The translations under genes were made by a program, and so were the position numbers. The notes beneath the pieces are model-generated. The model did not search any database. It was given only the letters and a program-made list of their open reading frames with translations, and was not told the origin of the DNA. Positions 45,726 through 54,296 of a stretch of DNA of 64,000 nucleotides are shown here, in pieces. The DNA is from JAGBWK01 sp964544595. GTDB lineage: Bacteria; Bacteroidota; Bacteroidia; Bacteroidales; Muribaculaceae. The stretch covers positions 108,063-172,062 of the forward strand of contig CAZJBM010000002.1 of the NCBI GenBank assembly GCA_964544595.1, read 5' to 3'. The first letter of the stretch is position 1; each line of letters begins with the position of its first letter.

Positions 45726-46493
45726 CTAATCCCTAAGACCTAATTTGTAAAGCAACTTGTACCAGTAATAGTCTTTGAGATAATAGGGCCGCATATGGTT
45801 TGCGATTTTTATGCGGCAATATTCTTTACGCGTTTTCCACATATCCCCGCGCGAAACGCCGTCGTCAATAGTGTCGTAATAGCTGACCGTTACCGGTAAA
45901 TATTTAAACGAATCTTTGCCTTGCGACTTAAAGAGCCGGCAAGTCACATCATAATCCGCGGCTATCTTATATTTATCATGCTTAAATGCAAGCAAGCGCT
46001 TATCGAGAGTGGAAAAGAACGCTGATTGATGAGCAAAAGGCTGGTGGCGATGTGTTGACACCGGGGTGTCACCCTTTTGAATAGTCAATTCTCCGTCTTC
46101 CAATAACTCTGTGTCGCCGTAAATTATCGACGCGTTGGCGAGCTGATCGGAAGGTAAGGAGAATATCCGCGAAACGACATCATCGCTTGCGAATCGGTCG
46201 CCGCAGTTCATGAAATTGACCCATTGACCTGTGGCGAGTTCCACACCCTTGTTCATCGCATCGTACAACCCTGCGTCGGGCTCTGAGACTATTCTGCTGA
46301 TTGTATGCTTCAACCCCGGGTGCGCGGAGGTGTATTTCCGGGCAATTGAGAGCGTTTTATCGCTGCTCTCGCCGTCGATAATCAGGTACTCCATATTGTC
46401 GTAATCCTGACGGAGAACGCTCAGAATGGTTTCCTCGATAGTGTTCTCGGCGTTGAACGAAACCGTGATTATCGTGACTTTAGGCGTTTTCAT
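45726..46493 (-). CDS. Family 2 glycosyltransferase, WcaA/WcaE-like
   Basis: 255 aa. KVTIITVSFNAENTIEETILSVLRQDYDNMEYLIIDGESSDKT is the classic short GT2 start. GQWVNFMNCGDRF occupies the metal-site block (NCGD rather than DxD, as in several WcaE-like enzymes), and HQSAFFSTLDKRLLAF follows. It overlaps the wzx stop region by 14 bp, so translation is likely coupled. It acts on the lipid-linked repeat unit in the cytoplasm. Confidence 0.88.
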   Translation of the reverse strand: MKTPKVTIITVSFNAENTIEETILSVLRQDYDNMEYLIIDGESSDKTLSIARKYTSAHPGLKHTISRIVSEPDAGLYDAMNKGVELATGQWVNFMNCGDRFASDDVVSRIFSLPSDQLANASIIYGDTELLEDGELTIQKGDTPVSTHRHQPFAHQSAFFSTLDKRLLAFKHDKYKIAADYDVTCRLFKSQGKDSFKYLPVTVSYYDTIDDGVSRGDMWKTRKEYCRIKIANHMRPYYLKDYYWYKLLYKLGLRD

Positions 46494-47859
46494 CAGTTTT
46501 ATGGCCTGTTTCTCTCAGACCGCGACGCAATATCATGTGACTCTGAATAGGAGCCAGTATGATACCGTTAAAATTGCAGACAATCGCTCCGACTATTACG
46601 GAAATCACTCCCCAGCCCAGCGAAATACCTATCGCGCTGACGGCGAGGAACACAAGGGGGCTGACGCAGCAGGCTATGGTCTGGAGTTTGAGCTTCCCGG
46701 TGCCGTTGACCACACACACAAAGAGCTGACTGAACATCTGAGTGATGCAATATATGAATATCCAGAACGACAGGATGAAAGGCACGGTGGTAAGGTCTTT
46801 TACCCACCAATGATAGACAAACGGCGAGATTGCAAGCATAAACGCGCCGAAGGCTGTGAATGCGATGAGCGCATAGGTGTACTTCTGCTGCATATTCGCT
46901 ATCCAGCGATAATCTTTCTTCGCGACCGCATCGGTCACGGCGTTCCATACCGGAGCTGTCAATATCGCCCATACCATCGTCAAGACGCTGAAATACTTAT
47001 AGCCGACATTGTAGGAAGTCACTTCCTCGCCGCCGTAGTATCGCAGAATGATAAAGTTGATGAGCTGATATTGAATCACGCCCGCAATCTGAATGATGAA
47101 AAACTGCACGCCTAACTTCATCAAATCCTTAGCTTTAGAGAAGTCGACGTAGCTTATCGACGGGGCAAATTTCTTGTATCTTCCTCTGAATAGCGTTATA
47201 TTGAATATTATGCACACTATAAGCGGGGCGAAGCATAATGCCGAGCAGAGGAGTATAAGGCTGCCTTGTGTGGTTTTAGTGAGGATGTATATAATCACAA
47301 GAGCCACAAGCTGTTGGAGGAACGTTCGCGCTGCTTGGTCGGCTGGTCGCTGGTCGGCAAGCATGACCATGCTTATGGTGTTGAACACAAAGTTGAGGCA
47401 GAAATAAACTATTATTATACATATCGACGCGAGCAATCCTTCGGTCTCCTGGCCCGTAAGGTTGAGAAGACTGTCCCAGTCGATAAGCGGGGCGACGACG
47501 AGAAGGATTATAAGCATCGGCACCATTATCAACGTCAGTATGGCGTAAGTGGTGCTGACATACTTACGGCATAGGTCATCGTCGCCCGAGGCGATCGCTT
47601 CGGTTAGCCGGTTTCTCAATCCGGCTGAAAGGCCGAGGTCGAAGAAGTTAAACCATACTATCATCGAGCTGAGAGCCAACCATATACCGTAGGTTTCGGC
47701 TTTGACGTAATTGAGCGTCAGCGGCACCAGGATAAGCCCGATCAGTATATTGCCCCCCTTGTAGACGAGCATCTGCAGGATGTTGGTCTTCGCCTTGACG
47801 GAGCGCGTGCTTCCTGAAGCAACGTATTTTTGATATTTGCTGTTAAGCCAATGCTTCAT
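46480..47859 (-). CDS. wzx: Wzx-type polysaccharide flippase
   Basis: 459 aa from the ATG at 47859, which overlaps the GT4 stop by ATGA; the 21-residue upstream extension lies inside the GT4 gene and was rejected. About twelve to fourteen hydrophobic helices are visible, starting NILQMLVYKGGNILIGLILVPLTLNYV and WLALSSMIVWFNFFDLGLSAGLRNRL, the MOP-superfamily pattern. It flips undecaprenyl-linked repeat units across the inner membrane for polymerisation by the Wzy-like protein. Confidence 0.92.
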   Translation of the reverse strand: MKHWLNSKYQKYVASGSTRSVKAKTNILQMLVYKGGNILIGLILVPLTLNYVKAETYGIWLALSSMIVWFNFFDLGLSAGLRNRLTEAIASGDDDLCRKYVSTTYAILTLIMVPMLIILLVVAPLIDWDSLLNLTGQETEGLLASICIIIVYFCLNFVFNTISMVMLADQRPADQAARTFLQQLVALVIIYILTKTTQGSLILLCSALCFAPLIVCIIFNITLFRGRYKKFAPSISYVDFSKAKDLMKLGVQFFIIQIAGVIQYQLINFIILRYYGGEEVTSYNVGYKYFSVLTMVWAILTAPVWNAVTDAVAKKDYRWIANMQQKYTYALIAFTAFGAFMLAISPFVYHWWVKDLTTVPFILSFWIFIYCITQMFSQLFVCVVNGTGKLKLQTIACCVSPLVFLAVSAIGISLGWGVISVIVGAIVCNFNGIILAPIQSHMILRRGLRETGHKTDENA

Positions 47860-49046
47860 TTTTTCTTGGCTGACAAAACTTTGCGGTAGACGTCGGCGAG
47901 CCGAGCCGACGCTTTTTCCCATGAATACAGCTCGCTGCGTCGCATCTGCCGCTCGATCAGGTCTTTGCGTTCGTTGTCACTCATGTTTAGCACCTTAACC
48001 ATATTTTCGGCAAGATCGGCATTATGAGAGTCGAGGGTGAAGTAGACGGCCGCGTCGCCGGCAATCTCCGGGAAGCAGCTTTTACGGTTGAGCATCGCGG
48101 GGCACTCAGTGGCGTAAGCTTCAAGTATCGGTATGCCAAAGCCTTCGTAAAGAGACGGATAGATAAAGGCAACGGCATGGCGATATAGTCTTATCAGGTC
48201 AAGGTCGTTGACCTGGAGGCTTATAACGTTGTCGCTGATTCGCAAGTTGCGGAATAGGGCTATCTCCTCGTCGTCGAACGGCTTTCCGGCGCATACCAAT
48301 TTGATGTCGCGCCGCCCGGTCATTTCGATAAAGCGGGCGAATTCGCGCGCCGTCGGCACGAAATTCTTATACGACTTATCTTCTGCCCCTCTGCGGCCTA
48401 CATACAGAAAGTAGTCACCCTCGACTATAGGCTCGGCGGGAATGTCGTCGAGATTGATTTTCGGGGTGCCGTGGTAGATTACGGTGATTTTCTCTTCAGG
48501 AACCCCGAGAATCTTGATGAGGTCGATTTTTGTTTGCTCCGACACTACAACAATATGGTCGGCTATGGGGCATAGCTTGCGCTTAAGGGCTACCTGAGGG
48601 TCGAGACGGTGCATTTCGGTGAAAATCTCAGGCATCATGTCGTGCACGGTAAGCACAAACGGCTTGCCGTTGAGATACGGCAGGAAGTAGTCGAAAAAAT
48701 ATGTAGGGTGAAACACGTCGTAATCTCCTTTGATCAGAGCTTTTATGGCGGCTGCCTGATTCTTGTGGAGCGACGAGGGAAATGACTTGAAGTGGTAGTT
48801 CAACCAATTGAATATACGGCGCTTCCCTTTAAATTTCCGCGTTGTAATGAAGTTGTCGGCCGTAAGGCTGAATGGCTTTAGGCCGGGATGCAGCCCCGAC
48901 TCGATCAGGTGCACGTTTTCGCTCTCCACCAGAGCGAGCTGATGCTCAACATCGTGGGGGAGATTCGCGATAAGGTTGGTGAAGCTGTTTGAGACTCCGC
49001 CAAACCTATCGAGATGAAAAGCCTGATAGTCAAATAGTACTTTCAT
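47856..49046 (-). CDS. Family 4 glycosyltransferase
   Basis: 396 aa from the ATG at 49046, eight bases after the wzy-like stop; an upstream TTG was not used. GT-B fold: the N-terminal KVLFDYQAFHLDRFGGVSNSF has the glycine-rich loop, and the C-terminal donor site is IYPSLYEGFGIPILEAYATECPAMLNRKSCFPEIAGDAAVYF, with the ExFGxxxxE retaining-transferase motif. It probably adds a hexose such as mannose to the repeat unit. The 3' end overlaps wzx by four bases. Confidence 0.92.
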   Translation of the reverse strand: MKVLFDYQAFHLDRFGGVSNSFTNLIANLPHDVEHQLALVESENVHLIESGLHPGLKPFSLTADNFITTRKFKGKRRIFNWLNYHFKSFPSSLHKNQAAAIKALIKGDYDVFHPTYFFDYFLPYLNGKPFVLTVHDMMPEIFTEMHRLDPQVALKRKLCPIADHIVVVSEQTKIDLIKILGVPEEKITVIYHGTPKINLDDIPAEPIVEGDYFLYVGRRGAEDKSYKNFVPTAREFARFIEMTGRRDIKLVCAGKPFDDEEIALFRNLRISDNVISLQVNDLDLIRLYRHAVAFIYPSLYEGFGIPILEAYATECPAMLNRKSCFPEIAGDAAVYFTLDSHNADLAENMVKVLNMSDNERKDLIERQMRRSELYSWEKASARLADVYRKVLSAKKK

Positions 49047-49054
49047 GTGTCGGG

Positions 49055-50347
49055 TCAAATAGTCGCTACGGCGGATGCGGCGGCTTTTTCGCCTTCGCTG
49101 TCGGTTGAGGTCTCCTCGTCGGTTTCCTCTTCCTCATCCTCGTCGTCCTCTTCTTTGCTGCTGAGGAAAGTGCCTATGATTTTCGCATTGATGCCGTTGA
49201 ACGCAACATACATAAACGCGAAATAACACAGAAGGGTAGGATTGAACGCATTGTTGTTGAACATCGCGACTCCCCACGATCCGGCCATAATCACCAGTTT
49301 GTCTCCGCCGTTATAAAGCGAGCGGAGCATACTGTAGCAGATGAAAATCTCTAAGAAAAATTTCAGCGGGCCTATTATCCATCCCCAGTAACCCATATTG
49401 AGCAGCAGTCCGTTTTCGAGCAGCAGGTCGGTGCCTGGCATATACAGAAGATTGCCCCCCATGATTATTTCGTCGGAGTTGAAGTAGGATGTGCCGAATA
49501 TAAACAGCGATTCGATTCGCGCTAAGGTAGAATCGTCCTTAAAGTCAAAATCCAATCGGCCGAGCGCATTGGTCTCGCTCACATATTCAACGAAATATGG
49601 GAGTGCCAACAGGAGCACCACCGCACTCGCCACGAGGATATACCACTTGCGCCCGCGCAGGAATATGACGTAAACAAATATCATCAGCCACACGACCATC
49701 GCAGCGCGCGAATTGACGGCGATGAGCGCGAGAAAGCCTACGGCTATAATGCCCCATTTTAGCCATTTACGCAGGTTAGAGGCGTAGACAAACGCCAGGA
49801 TAAGCGAAAGTATGTTGGCGTTGTCGAGAGGGTGGCCAAGAAGACCGAACGCGCGAAAAACGTCGTCGTCGAGTTCTCCCGCCTTAGCGAATCCCTCGAT
49901 TATATCATCTTTATATTCAATCGGATGGGTATGGGTTAAGCCCTCGAACACGTCTAAACCGATAATCACCGCCGTTAATATGGCGGCTACTATGGCGAGC
50001 GACCCGTACTCGATTTTGCGATAGCGGGCGACCGTCAGCAAAAATATCGGCGACAACCACCTGACAAGCTCGTTAAATGGGCTCTCTATCTGGCTCATGG
50101 AGCTGTGAAACACAAAGGCTATGAGCATCAATATGCAGTAAATGCCCGACGCCTTTGTGGCCGACCTTAATATATCGTTAAAGAAAAATATCACGAATAA
50201 GCCGAATGACAGCAGAAGCAGCTTCGTCGAATCGAATTTCTGCACGAAAAAGGCCGTCGCGCCTAACAGTATAGCCACGGCAAAAAGCTGAAAAACAACC
50301 GCCTGCGGTGTCCATAAAGGCTTGTCGTTATATTTTATAGGTGTCAT
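49055..50347 (-). CDS. O-antigen ligase/polymerase-like protein (Wzy)
   Basis: 430 aa with ten or more hydrophobic helices and a large extracytoplasmic loop (YLVSETNALGRLDFDFKDDSTLARIE region), the WaaL/Wzy pattern. The last 45 residues are strikingly acidic (EEDDEDEEEETDEETSTDSEGE), not typical of the family. It polymerises repeat units at the periplasmic face. It follows upxY by 34 bp and precedes GT4 by eight. Wzy proteins are recognised mainly by topology and context, so the polymerase versus ligase choice rests on the neighbouring wzx and wzc. Confidence 0.85.
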   Translation of the reverse strand: MTPIKYNDKPLWTPQAVVFQLFAVAILLGATAFFVQKFDSTKLLLLSFGLFVIFFFNDILRSATKASGIYCILMLIAFVFHSSMSQIESPFNELVRWLSPIFLLTVARYRKIEYGSLAIVAAILTAVIIGLDVFEGLTHTHPIEYKDDIIEGFAKAGELDDDVFRAFGLLGHPLDNANILSLILAFVYASNLRKWLKWGIIAVGFLALIAVNSRAAMVVWLMIFVYVIFLRGRKWYILVASAVVLLLALPYFVEYVSETNALGRLDFDFKDDSTLARIESLFIFGTSYFNSDEIIMGGNLLYMPGTDLLLENGLLLNMGYWGWIIGPLKFFLEIFICYSMLRSLYNGGDKLVIMAGSWGVAMFNNNAFNPTLLCYFAFMYVAFNGINAKIIGTFLSSKEEDDEDEEEETDEETSTDSEGEKAAASAVATI

Positions 50348-50381
50348 CTGGTTGAGTCTGATGTTGGTTGAATGAGCTTGA

Positions 50382-50924
50382 TCACAATGTCTGGATCAGA
50401 TCGTCGGGCTCTATGCTGACGTTGATAGTCAGTAGGTTGGCAAGAGTGATTACCAACCGTTTTTTCATACCTCGGCGAGGCTGGGTATAGTAACCTTCAA
50501 CGCCCTCAAATGGGCCGGTCATTATTCTCACTTTATCCCCCTCGCGGAGTGTTATTTCGCCGTAGGGCTGCACCTGGGGCAGGCGGTCGATAGCGGTTGA
50601 GGCGAGGATGAAGGCATTCATCTCGTTGTCGCGCACTGTCAGGGCATCGTGCTGTCGATGTGACGTATGTGAGAAGTAAAACGATAGCGGGAGTTCCTCG
50701 CGGGCGATCATTGCGGCAATATGCTCGCGCTCCCCTCTGATGAAGAAAAAATCTTTAATGGCGGGGACCAGCTCCTTCACCTTGCGGCCGCGCTTTACGT
50801 TGACGGCATACACCTCAGGCACGAAATATTCGGCTGAGAGTTGGTCGAGCTTAGCGCGGGTGCGGTTGAAGGCCATATTGTGGACCCTCATTATATACCA
50901 TTTTTTTTCATCGACTTCGTCCAT
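50382..50924 (-). CDS. UpxY-family transcription antiterminator (NusG-like)
   Basis: 180 aa. The NusG N-terminal domain begins KKWYIMRVHNMAFNRTRAKLD, and the KOW-type end is LREGDKVRIMTGPFEGVEGYYTQP. In Bacteroides, UpxY proteins load onto RNA polymerase in the leader of their own capsule operon and prevent premature termination, so each capsule locus has its own. It is the first gene of the ten-gene operon, as expected. No UpxZ partner gene is adjacent. Confidence 0.92.
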   Translation of the reverse strand: MDEVDEKKWYIMRVHNMAFNRTRAKLDQLSAEYFVPEVYAVNVKRGRKVKELVPAIKDFFFIRGEREHIAAMIAREELPLSFYFSHTSHRQHDALTVRDNEMNAFILASTAIDRLPQVQPYGEITLREGDKVRIMTGPFEGVEGYYTQPRRGMKKRLVITLANLLTINVSIEPDDLIQTL

Positions 50925-51248
50925 GGTAGTAATGTCAGGCCGAGTTGGGAGGGTTTACACCGCTGCGAAAATGCATATCTCTATCTCCCTTCGGGTATGA
51001 TAACGCTTTCATTCCCAAAGGTTTTGCCGCTGTGAGCCAAGAGGTGGACTTCAATTGCCATGATATTCTCAGCGGAGAGAGTCAAAAATATAACGCAAAT
51101 TTACTAAAAATATTGCGAACAGCCATTATATTGCCCTCCTAAGTGTTTTCCCTTATATGGTGTCAGAGAGTGGCGGGCATTATGTATTCGCTTTAATCAG
51201 ATTATTTATTAAATTCGCGCTTGAGAATATACATAATTTTATTTGAAG
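50925..51248. other. Divergent region between the capsule operon and META lipoprotein
   Basis: 324 bp without a gene. On the minus strand TAAATTTG (51103-51096) and TATTTTTG (51090-51083) are possible -7 elements for the upxY operon, giving a leader of about 160 nt where UpxY would act; no clear -33 or invertible repeats were seen. On the plus strand TTCG (51187-51190), 19-bp spacer, TAAATTCG (51210-51217) suits the META gene. Confidence 0.5.
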
Positions 51249-51725
51249 ATGTTGAAATATTTTGCTTTAGGGTTTCTGTTTGCTTTAGTGTCGTGTGGCG
51301 GAACTAACAATACCTCCACTACCGATGCGGGAGTTGACGTTATAGATGAAACGTCAGCTCCCGATATAAAAGGGCAGTGGATTATCGAAAATGTTGTGGA
51401 GAACGACGATTCTTACGTTCGCCCGTCGGAATTATCACCTGCAGCGACGGCGTTGATCAACTTCAACGATAATCGCTCCTTTGGCATCATCACCAACTGC
51501 AATCATATCGCAGGAACTTACAGTCAGTCGGGCGATTCAGTCAGGATGTTCGATTTGTCATGGACAGAGCTCGCTTGCGATGATATGCGTTTGGAGGAGA
51601 TGCTAAAAAAAGTTCTCCCTATGGTCAGAGTCGTTGACATGGTTAATGACTCAATCGCTCGACTGAATTCTTCAGAGGAAGCCTCTTATATAGTATTGCG
51701 TAAACAGGTAGTCAAGGAAAAGTGA
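51249..51725 (+). CDS. META-domain (HslJ-like) lipoprotein
   Basis: 158 aa from the ATG at 51249. The signal sequence ends in the lipobox ALVSC. KGQWIIENVVEND starts the META domain; NDNRSFGIITNCNHIAGTYSQSGDSVRM and LSWTELACDD contain the two conserved Cys-bearing blocks of the HslJ fold. It is probably anchored in the envelope; heat-shock and stress roles are known for HslJ, but no function is proven for the Bacteroidetes members. Monocistronic between divergent and convergent neighbours. Confidence 0.85.
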   Translation: MLKYFALGFLFALVSCGGTNNTSTTDAGVDVIDETSAPDIKGQWIIENVVENDDSYVRPSELSPAATALINFNDNRSFGIITNCNHIAGTYSQSGDSVRMFDLSWTELACDDMRLEEMLKKVLPMVRVVDMVNDSIARLNSSEEASYIVLRKQVVKEK

Positions 51726-51752
51726 TCGTAAGGACTCAATGGAGGACCGAAA

Positions 51753-52346
51753 TCATGGAATCCAGTAATACGCTGGCTTCTTCCTGTGCTCAACGACCCA
51801 GTTTTCAAAGTCGTTCATCGACTCGACGTTGTCGGCAATGACCGCTTCGTAATATTCCACGCCGTGATAATCCCTGTCGGGCGGTGTGTCGAATTTCAGC
51901 CGCAGTATCGTTTCGCGTTGTTCGGGTGTCACTACGGCGATAATTCGGTCGGCCATTTTCTCGAAATAACCGTCGTATTCGGTGTCCTCTTCGATATGAA
52001 TCACGTCAAACTGCCAAGTTTCGCCATCACAGGCTCTGTAATATATGTGCCAGGCGACGCAGTGTTCGTCGGTGTGAAGGCCGTTGATGCACCTGATTTC
52101 CGTCACTTCGGGGTTTTGAGCGATTTTCGCTGCAATCCCGAAACTGCTCTCCGCCGTAATTCCTTTTGAATAAACGTGAAGGTCAATATCGCGGTGCGAA
52201 GCGAGTAACCCCATGCGGAGCGACCCGACAATATTCACGCGACATCCAGCCTCCTTCCATATCACTGCTATTCCTGACTTTTCAAGCACTTCAAATGCCT
52301 TCTTCTGATTCTCAAGCGCGCGGAGGTAAAATTGCGATTCTTTCAT
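51753..52346 (-). CDS. Nucleotidyltransferase-fold protein
   Basis: 197 aa. VNIVGSLRMGLLASHRDIDLHVYS has the GS-x(11)-DxD arrangement of the Pol-beta nucleotidyltransferase superfamily, and ETWQFDVIHI supplies a likely third acidic residue. There is no signal peptide. Its reaction and target are unknown; related stand-alone enzymes modify RNA, antibiotics or proteins. It is minus-strand, convergent with the META gene, and 124 bp from the displaced ssrA terminator. Confidence 0.75.
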   Translation of the reverse strand: MKESQFYLRALENQKKAFEVLEKSGIAVIWKEAGCRVNIVGSLRMGLLASHRDIDLHVYSKGITAESSFGIAAKIAQNPEVTEIRCINGLHTDEHCVAWHIYYRACDGETWQFDVIHIEEDTEYDGYFEKMADRIIAVVTPEQRETILRLKFDTPPDRDYHGVEYYEAVIADNVESMNDFENWVVEHRKKPAYYWIP

Positions 52347-52468
52347 TACTGTTTGTGATTAGATAAATCTACAAAGATACCACAATTTTTTAAATTCCGG
52401 CGCATAATCTATATTATGCCCTTATATTCTGGCTAAATCACAAAAGTTTTATGGAATATTACCCTGCA

Positions 52469-52496
52469 AAAAAAGCCCGCTTGAGCGAGCTTTTTC
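52469..52496 (-). terminator. Original ssrA terminator, displaced by the island
   Basis: On the minus strand a stem formed by AAAAGCTCGCT and AGCGGGCTTTT (one mismatch) is followed by a T run. It sits directly after the 15-bp copy of the ssrA 3' end at 52497-52511, which is the position expected for the tmRNA terminator before the island entered. Confidence 0.75.
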
Positions 52497-52511
52497 GGTG
52501 GAGCTGGAGGG
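52497..52511. repeat. attachment-site repeat, left copy
   Basis: Identical to 54506-54520 at the ssrA 3' end. Similarity continues imperfectly beyond the core (gaacc in both), so this copy is diverged from the intact gene. Confidence 0.8.
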
Positions 52512-52650
52512 ACCCGAACCTAACCCTACAAGTATCGCAGTATCAATAAGATACAACGCGCTTTTTATTTGGGTAACGAGTTGGTAACGATATTTTCTAC
52601 TTTCTTCCGGCAACCTCTCATTGCCGTCTTCGCCCTTTGGCTTCATAATG

Positions 52651-52682
52651 CAAAGTTACTAAATTTCAGGCAACTTCGCAAG
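52651..52682 (-). promoter_or_regulatory. Outward-facing promoter at the island left end
   Basis: On the minus strand CTTG (52682-52679), 20-bp spacer, TAACTTTG (52658-52651), followed seven bases later by an ATG (52646). The 65-codon frame that starts there runs through the att repeat and terminator and is not like a complete protein; it may be the stump of a lost gene. In an excised circle this promoter would point across the att site toward hipB. Confidence 0.5.
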
Positions 52683-52696
52683 TCCGAGGGTCTTAT

Positions 52697-53662
52697 TTAT
52701 CTCTTTTGCGTTCGAGTGTTAATAAGTCTTAGGCGCAACGCCATTCGATCAATCTGTTCCTGAAGTTTCCGTTGCAAATCCTCTGGAAGAAATGATGTTC
52801 TTATCACTTCCTCCCATTTGGGAAGTGCCTTTGAAAATTTTGTAAAAATATTTGAAATCGCCTTATCGTCCATACCGCTTTCTTGCATCGCTTTTTCAAA
52901 GTCCTCTCGTTTTATATTGCTCTTCTTGCCGTTCAGGGTCAGCGCAAGTTCTTCATCATCTTCCGGCATAACGATAGACGTTGATAAAAGATCGTAGGCC
53001 GGAGTAAGCATATAATTAGTCAAGGGCTTAAATAGCGAAAAGTTTTTCAGGTGCATATCAGCGTTACCGGTCAGCCATGAGAAAATCACGACCTCCCAAA
53101 AGTTTGCCACATCCAACATCGGAGCCGATGAGTATTTCTTGATAAGTTTCGCAATACGCTCGTATGAACCTTTGTATTTATCTTCAGTCAGTCGCTCGGA
53201 AAGTTGACACATATCTTCCATCGCAATCTTCTCGCCTTTCTTGGTGCGATCGATTCTTCGGGTTATATAGCACAACTCTCCGTCGGTAAACCGAATCAAA
53301 GAATGTGGTACAGTTTTAATGCCTGTCGCCTCTGCCAAGTGCATTATCACGTCTTCATTCTCAGGTAAATTAGCGAATCGGTCTGTCTGAGGTTTAAGTA
53401 TAAACCTTCCCCACAGTCCAACTATAGTGAATCGCTGAGGCTGCTCCTTAGTCCCTCGCGCTATATCCAGTGATAGCTTAGCCTGCACTCCAGTAACGGT
53501 GGTACTGGCACTCACTATTTCCCTAGCAAGTTCCTTTATGTTATCTCTTGTATAAGGAAGTTCCGGAACGGAGGTCGTCTCAAATATCTTTCGAGCGCAG
53601 CCCTTATGGAAATCTTTTTCTCCTTCATTAAGCGGCTTATAGCAATATAGACACTTATTCAT
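52697..53662 (-). CDS. hipT: HipT-like Ser/Thr kinase toxin (HipA C-terminal type) with N-terminal zinc finger
   Basis: 321 aa from the ATG at 53662, overlapping the hipS-like stop by eight bases. Residues 1-25 form a CxxC...HxxxC zinc-finger-like start (CLYCYKPL, DFHKGC). A Ser/Thr-rich glycine loop follows (SASTTVTGVQAKLSL, 51-65), the ATP-binding Lys lies in FILKP (about 90), the catalytic block GNADMHLKN at 199-207, and TPAYDLLS carries the metal-binding Asp. HipA/HipT kinases phosphorylate aminoacyl-tRNA synthetases and stop growth. The N-terminal subdomain is encoded separately, as in HipBST systems. All catalytic residues look intact. Confidence 0.88.
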   Translation of the reverse strand: MNKCLYCYKPLNEGEKDFHKGCARKIFETTSVPELPYTRDNIKELAREIVSASTTVTGVQAKLSLDIARGTKEQPQRFTIVGLWGRFILKPQTDRFANLPENEDVIMHLAEATGIKTVPHSLIRFTDGELCYITRRIDRTKKGEKIAMEDMCQLSERLTEDKYKGSYERIAKLIKKYSSAPMLDVANFWEVVIFSWLTGNADMHLKNFSLFKPLTNYMLTPAYDLLSTSIVMPEDDEELALTLNGKKSNIKREDFEKAMQESGMDDKAISNIFTKFSKALPKWEEVIRTSFLPEDLQRKLQEQIDRMALRLRLINTRTQKR

Positions 53663-53993
53663 GCCCAACCTCCATTTCTATTTCCGGGATTATACTTATA
53701 TTTCCGATACAATCTTTGCAGCATGCAAGTAACAATGAAAACCTGTCGCGAGCAGAGATTTTCCAACTCTGTTCGGCTATATCAAGCAACCAGCCTTCAG
53801 GAATCAATCCGTCGAAGAATGGAAACAACACCTTATCCCTATAAGGTTCATCACTCAAAGGCAACGTAAGGCTCACAGCTTCAGCCTGATCCGATTGAAG
53901 GTAATCGTCATTGTATCGAAACTCATATCCCATATCGTCCTCAGTAAGTATTCCGGCTAAAGTGGAATTGATAAAAACTTTTGCACGTTTCAT
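53655..53993 (-). CDS. hipS: HipS-like protein (stand-alone HipA N-terminal domain)
   Basis: 112 aa. KRAKVFINSTLAGILTEDDMGYEFRYNDDYLQ and AVSLTLPLSDEPYRDKVLFPFFDGLIPEGWLLD match the N-subdomain-1 of HipA, here as its own gene. In the E. coli O127 HipBST system, the small HipS neutralises HipT, so this protein is the probable antitoxin. It overlaps hipB by ATGA and hipT by eight bases, so the three genes are translationally coupled. Confidence 0.85.
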   Translation of the reverse strand: MKRAKVFINSTLAGILTEDDMGYEFRYNDDYLQSDQAEAVSLTLPLSDEPYRDKVLFPFFDGLIPEGWLLDIAEQSWKISARDRFSLLLACCKDCIGNISIIPEIEMEVGHE

Positions 53994-54193
53994 AATTCAG
54001 TCTTTTTACTGGGGAGCATTTCAGAGCCAAATAATGATAAAACCTGATTAACTTTGTCGAGTCTGAGTGTTTCCTTCCCTTGTTCCAATTCACGTATGAA
54101 ACGAAGGCCTACTCCCGATTTCTGAGACAAGTCTATCTGCGTAAGACCATATTCCTTACGCTTCTCCTTAACATATTTGCTTAGGTTAGTCAT
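53990..54193 (-). CDS. hipB: HipB-like helix-turn-helix repressor
   Basis: 67 aa, an XRE-type HTH nearly alone: LSKYVKEKRKEYGLTQIDLSQKSGVGLRFIRELEQGKETLRLDKVNQVLSLFG. It is expected to repress its own operon by binding the TATACCCTTTaGGGTG-type repeats upstream and to augment HipS in controlling HipT. The stop overlaps hipS (ATGA). Confidence 0.87.
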   Translation of the reverse strand: MTNLSKYVKEKRKEYGLTQIDLSQKSGVGLRFIRELEQGKETLRLDKVNQVLSLFGSEMLPSKKTEL

Positions 54194-54197
54194 AATA

Positions 54198-54296
54198 TAT
54201 ACCCTTTAGGGTGCAAAGATAATAATATTATTCAAATTTACACCATAAAGGGTATAAATTTTCTGCTTAGAATTTAAGTTATACCCTTTCGGGTAT
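54198..54296 (-). promoter_or_regulatory. hipBST promoter with three operator repeats
   Basis: Three related palindromic sites: tataccctttagggtg (54198-54213), its inverted relative caccataaagggtata (54241-54256), and ttataccctttcgggtat (54279-54296). A -7 element TATCTTTG lies between the first two on the minus strand (54221-54214). The first site overlaps the transcript start and the second covers the -33 region, a layout suited to HipB repression. Confidence 0.75.

Noticed and set aside
52497..52530. Possible tRNA 3' half
   Set aside because: GGTTCGGGTCC and CTCCACC on the minus strand look like a T arm and acceptor end, but no anticodon or D arm precedes them; it is the duplicated ssrA end.
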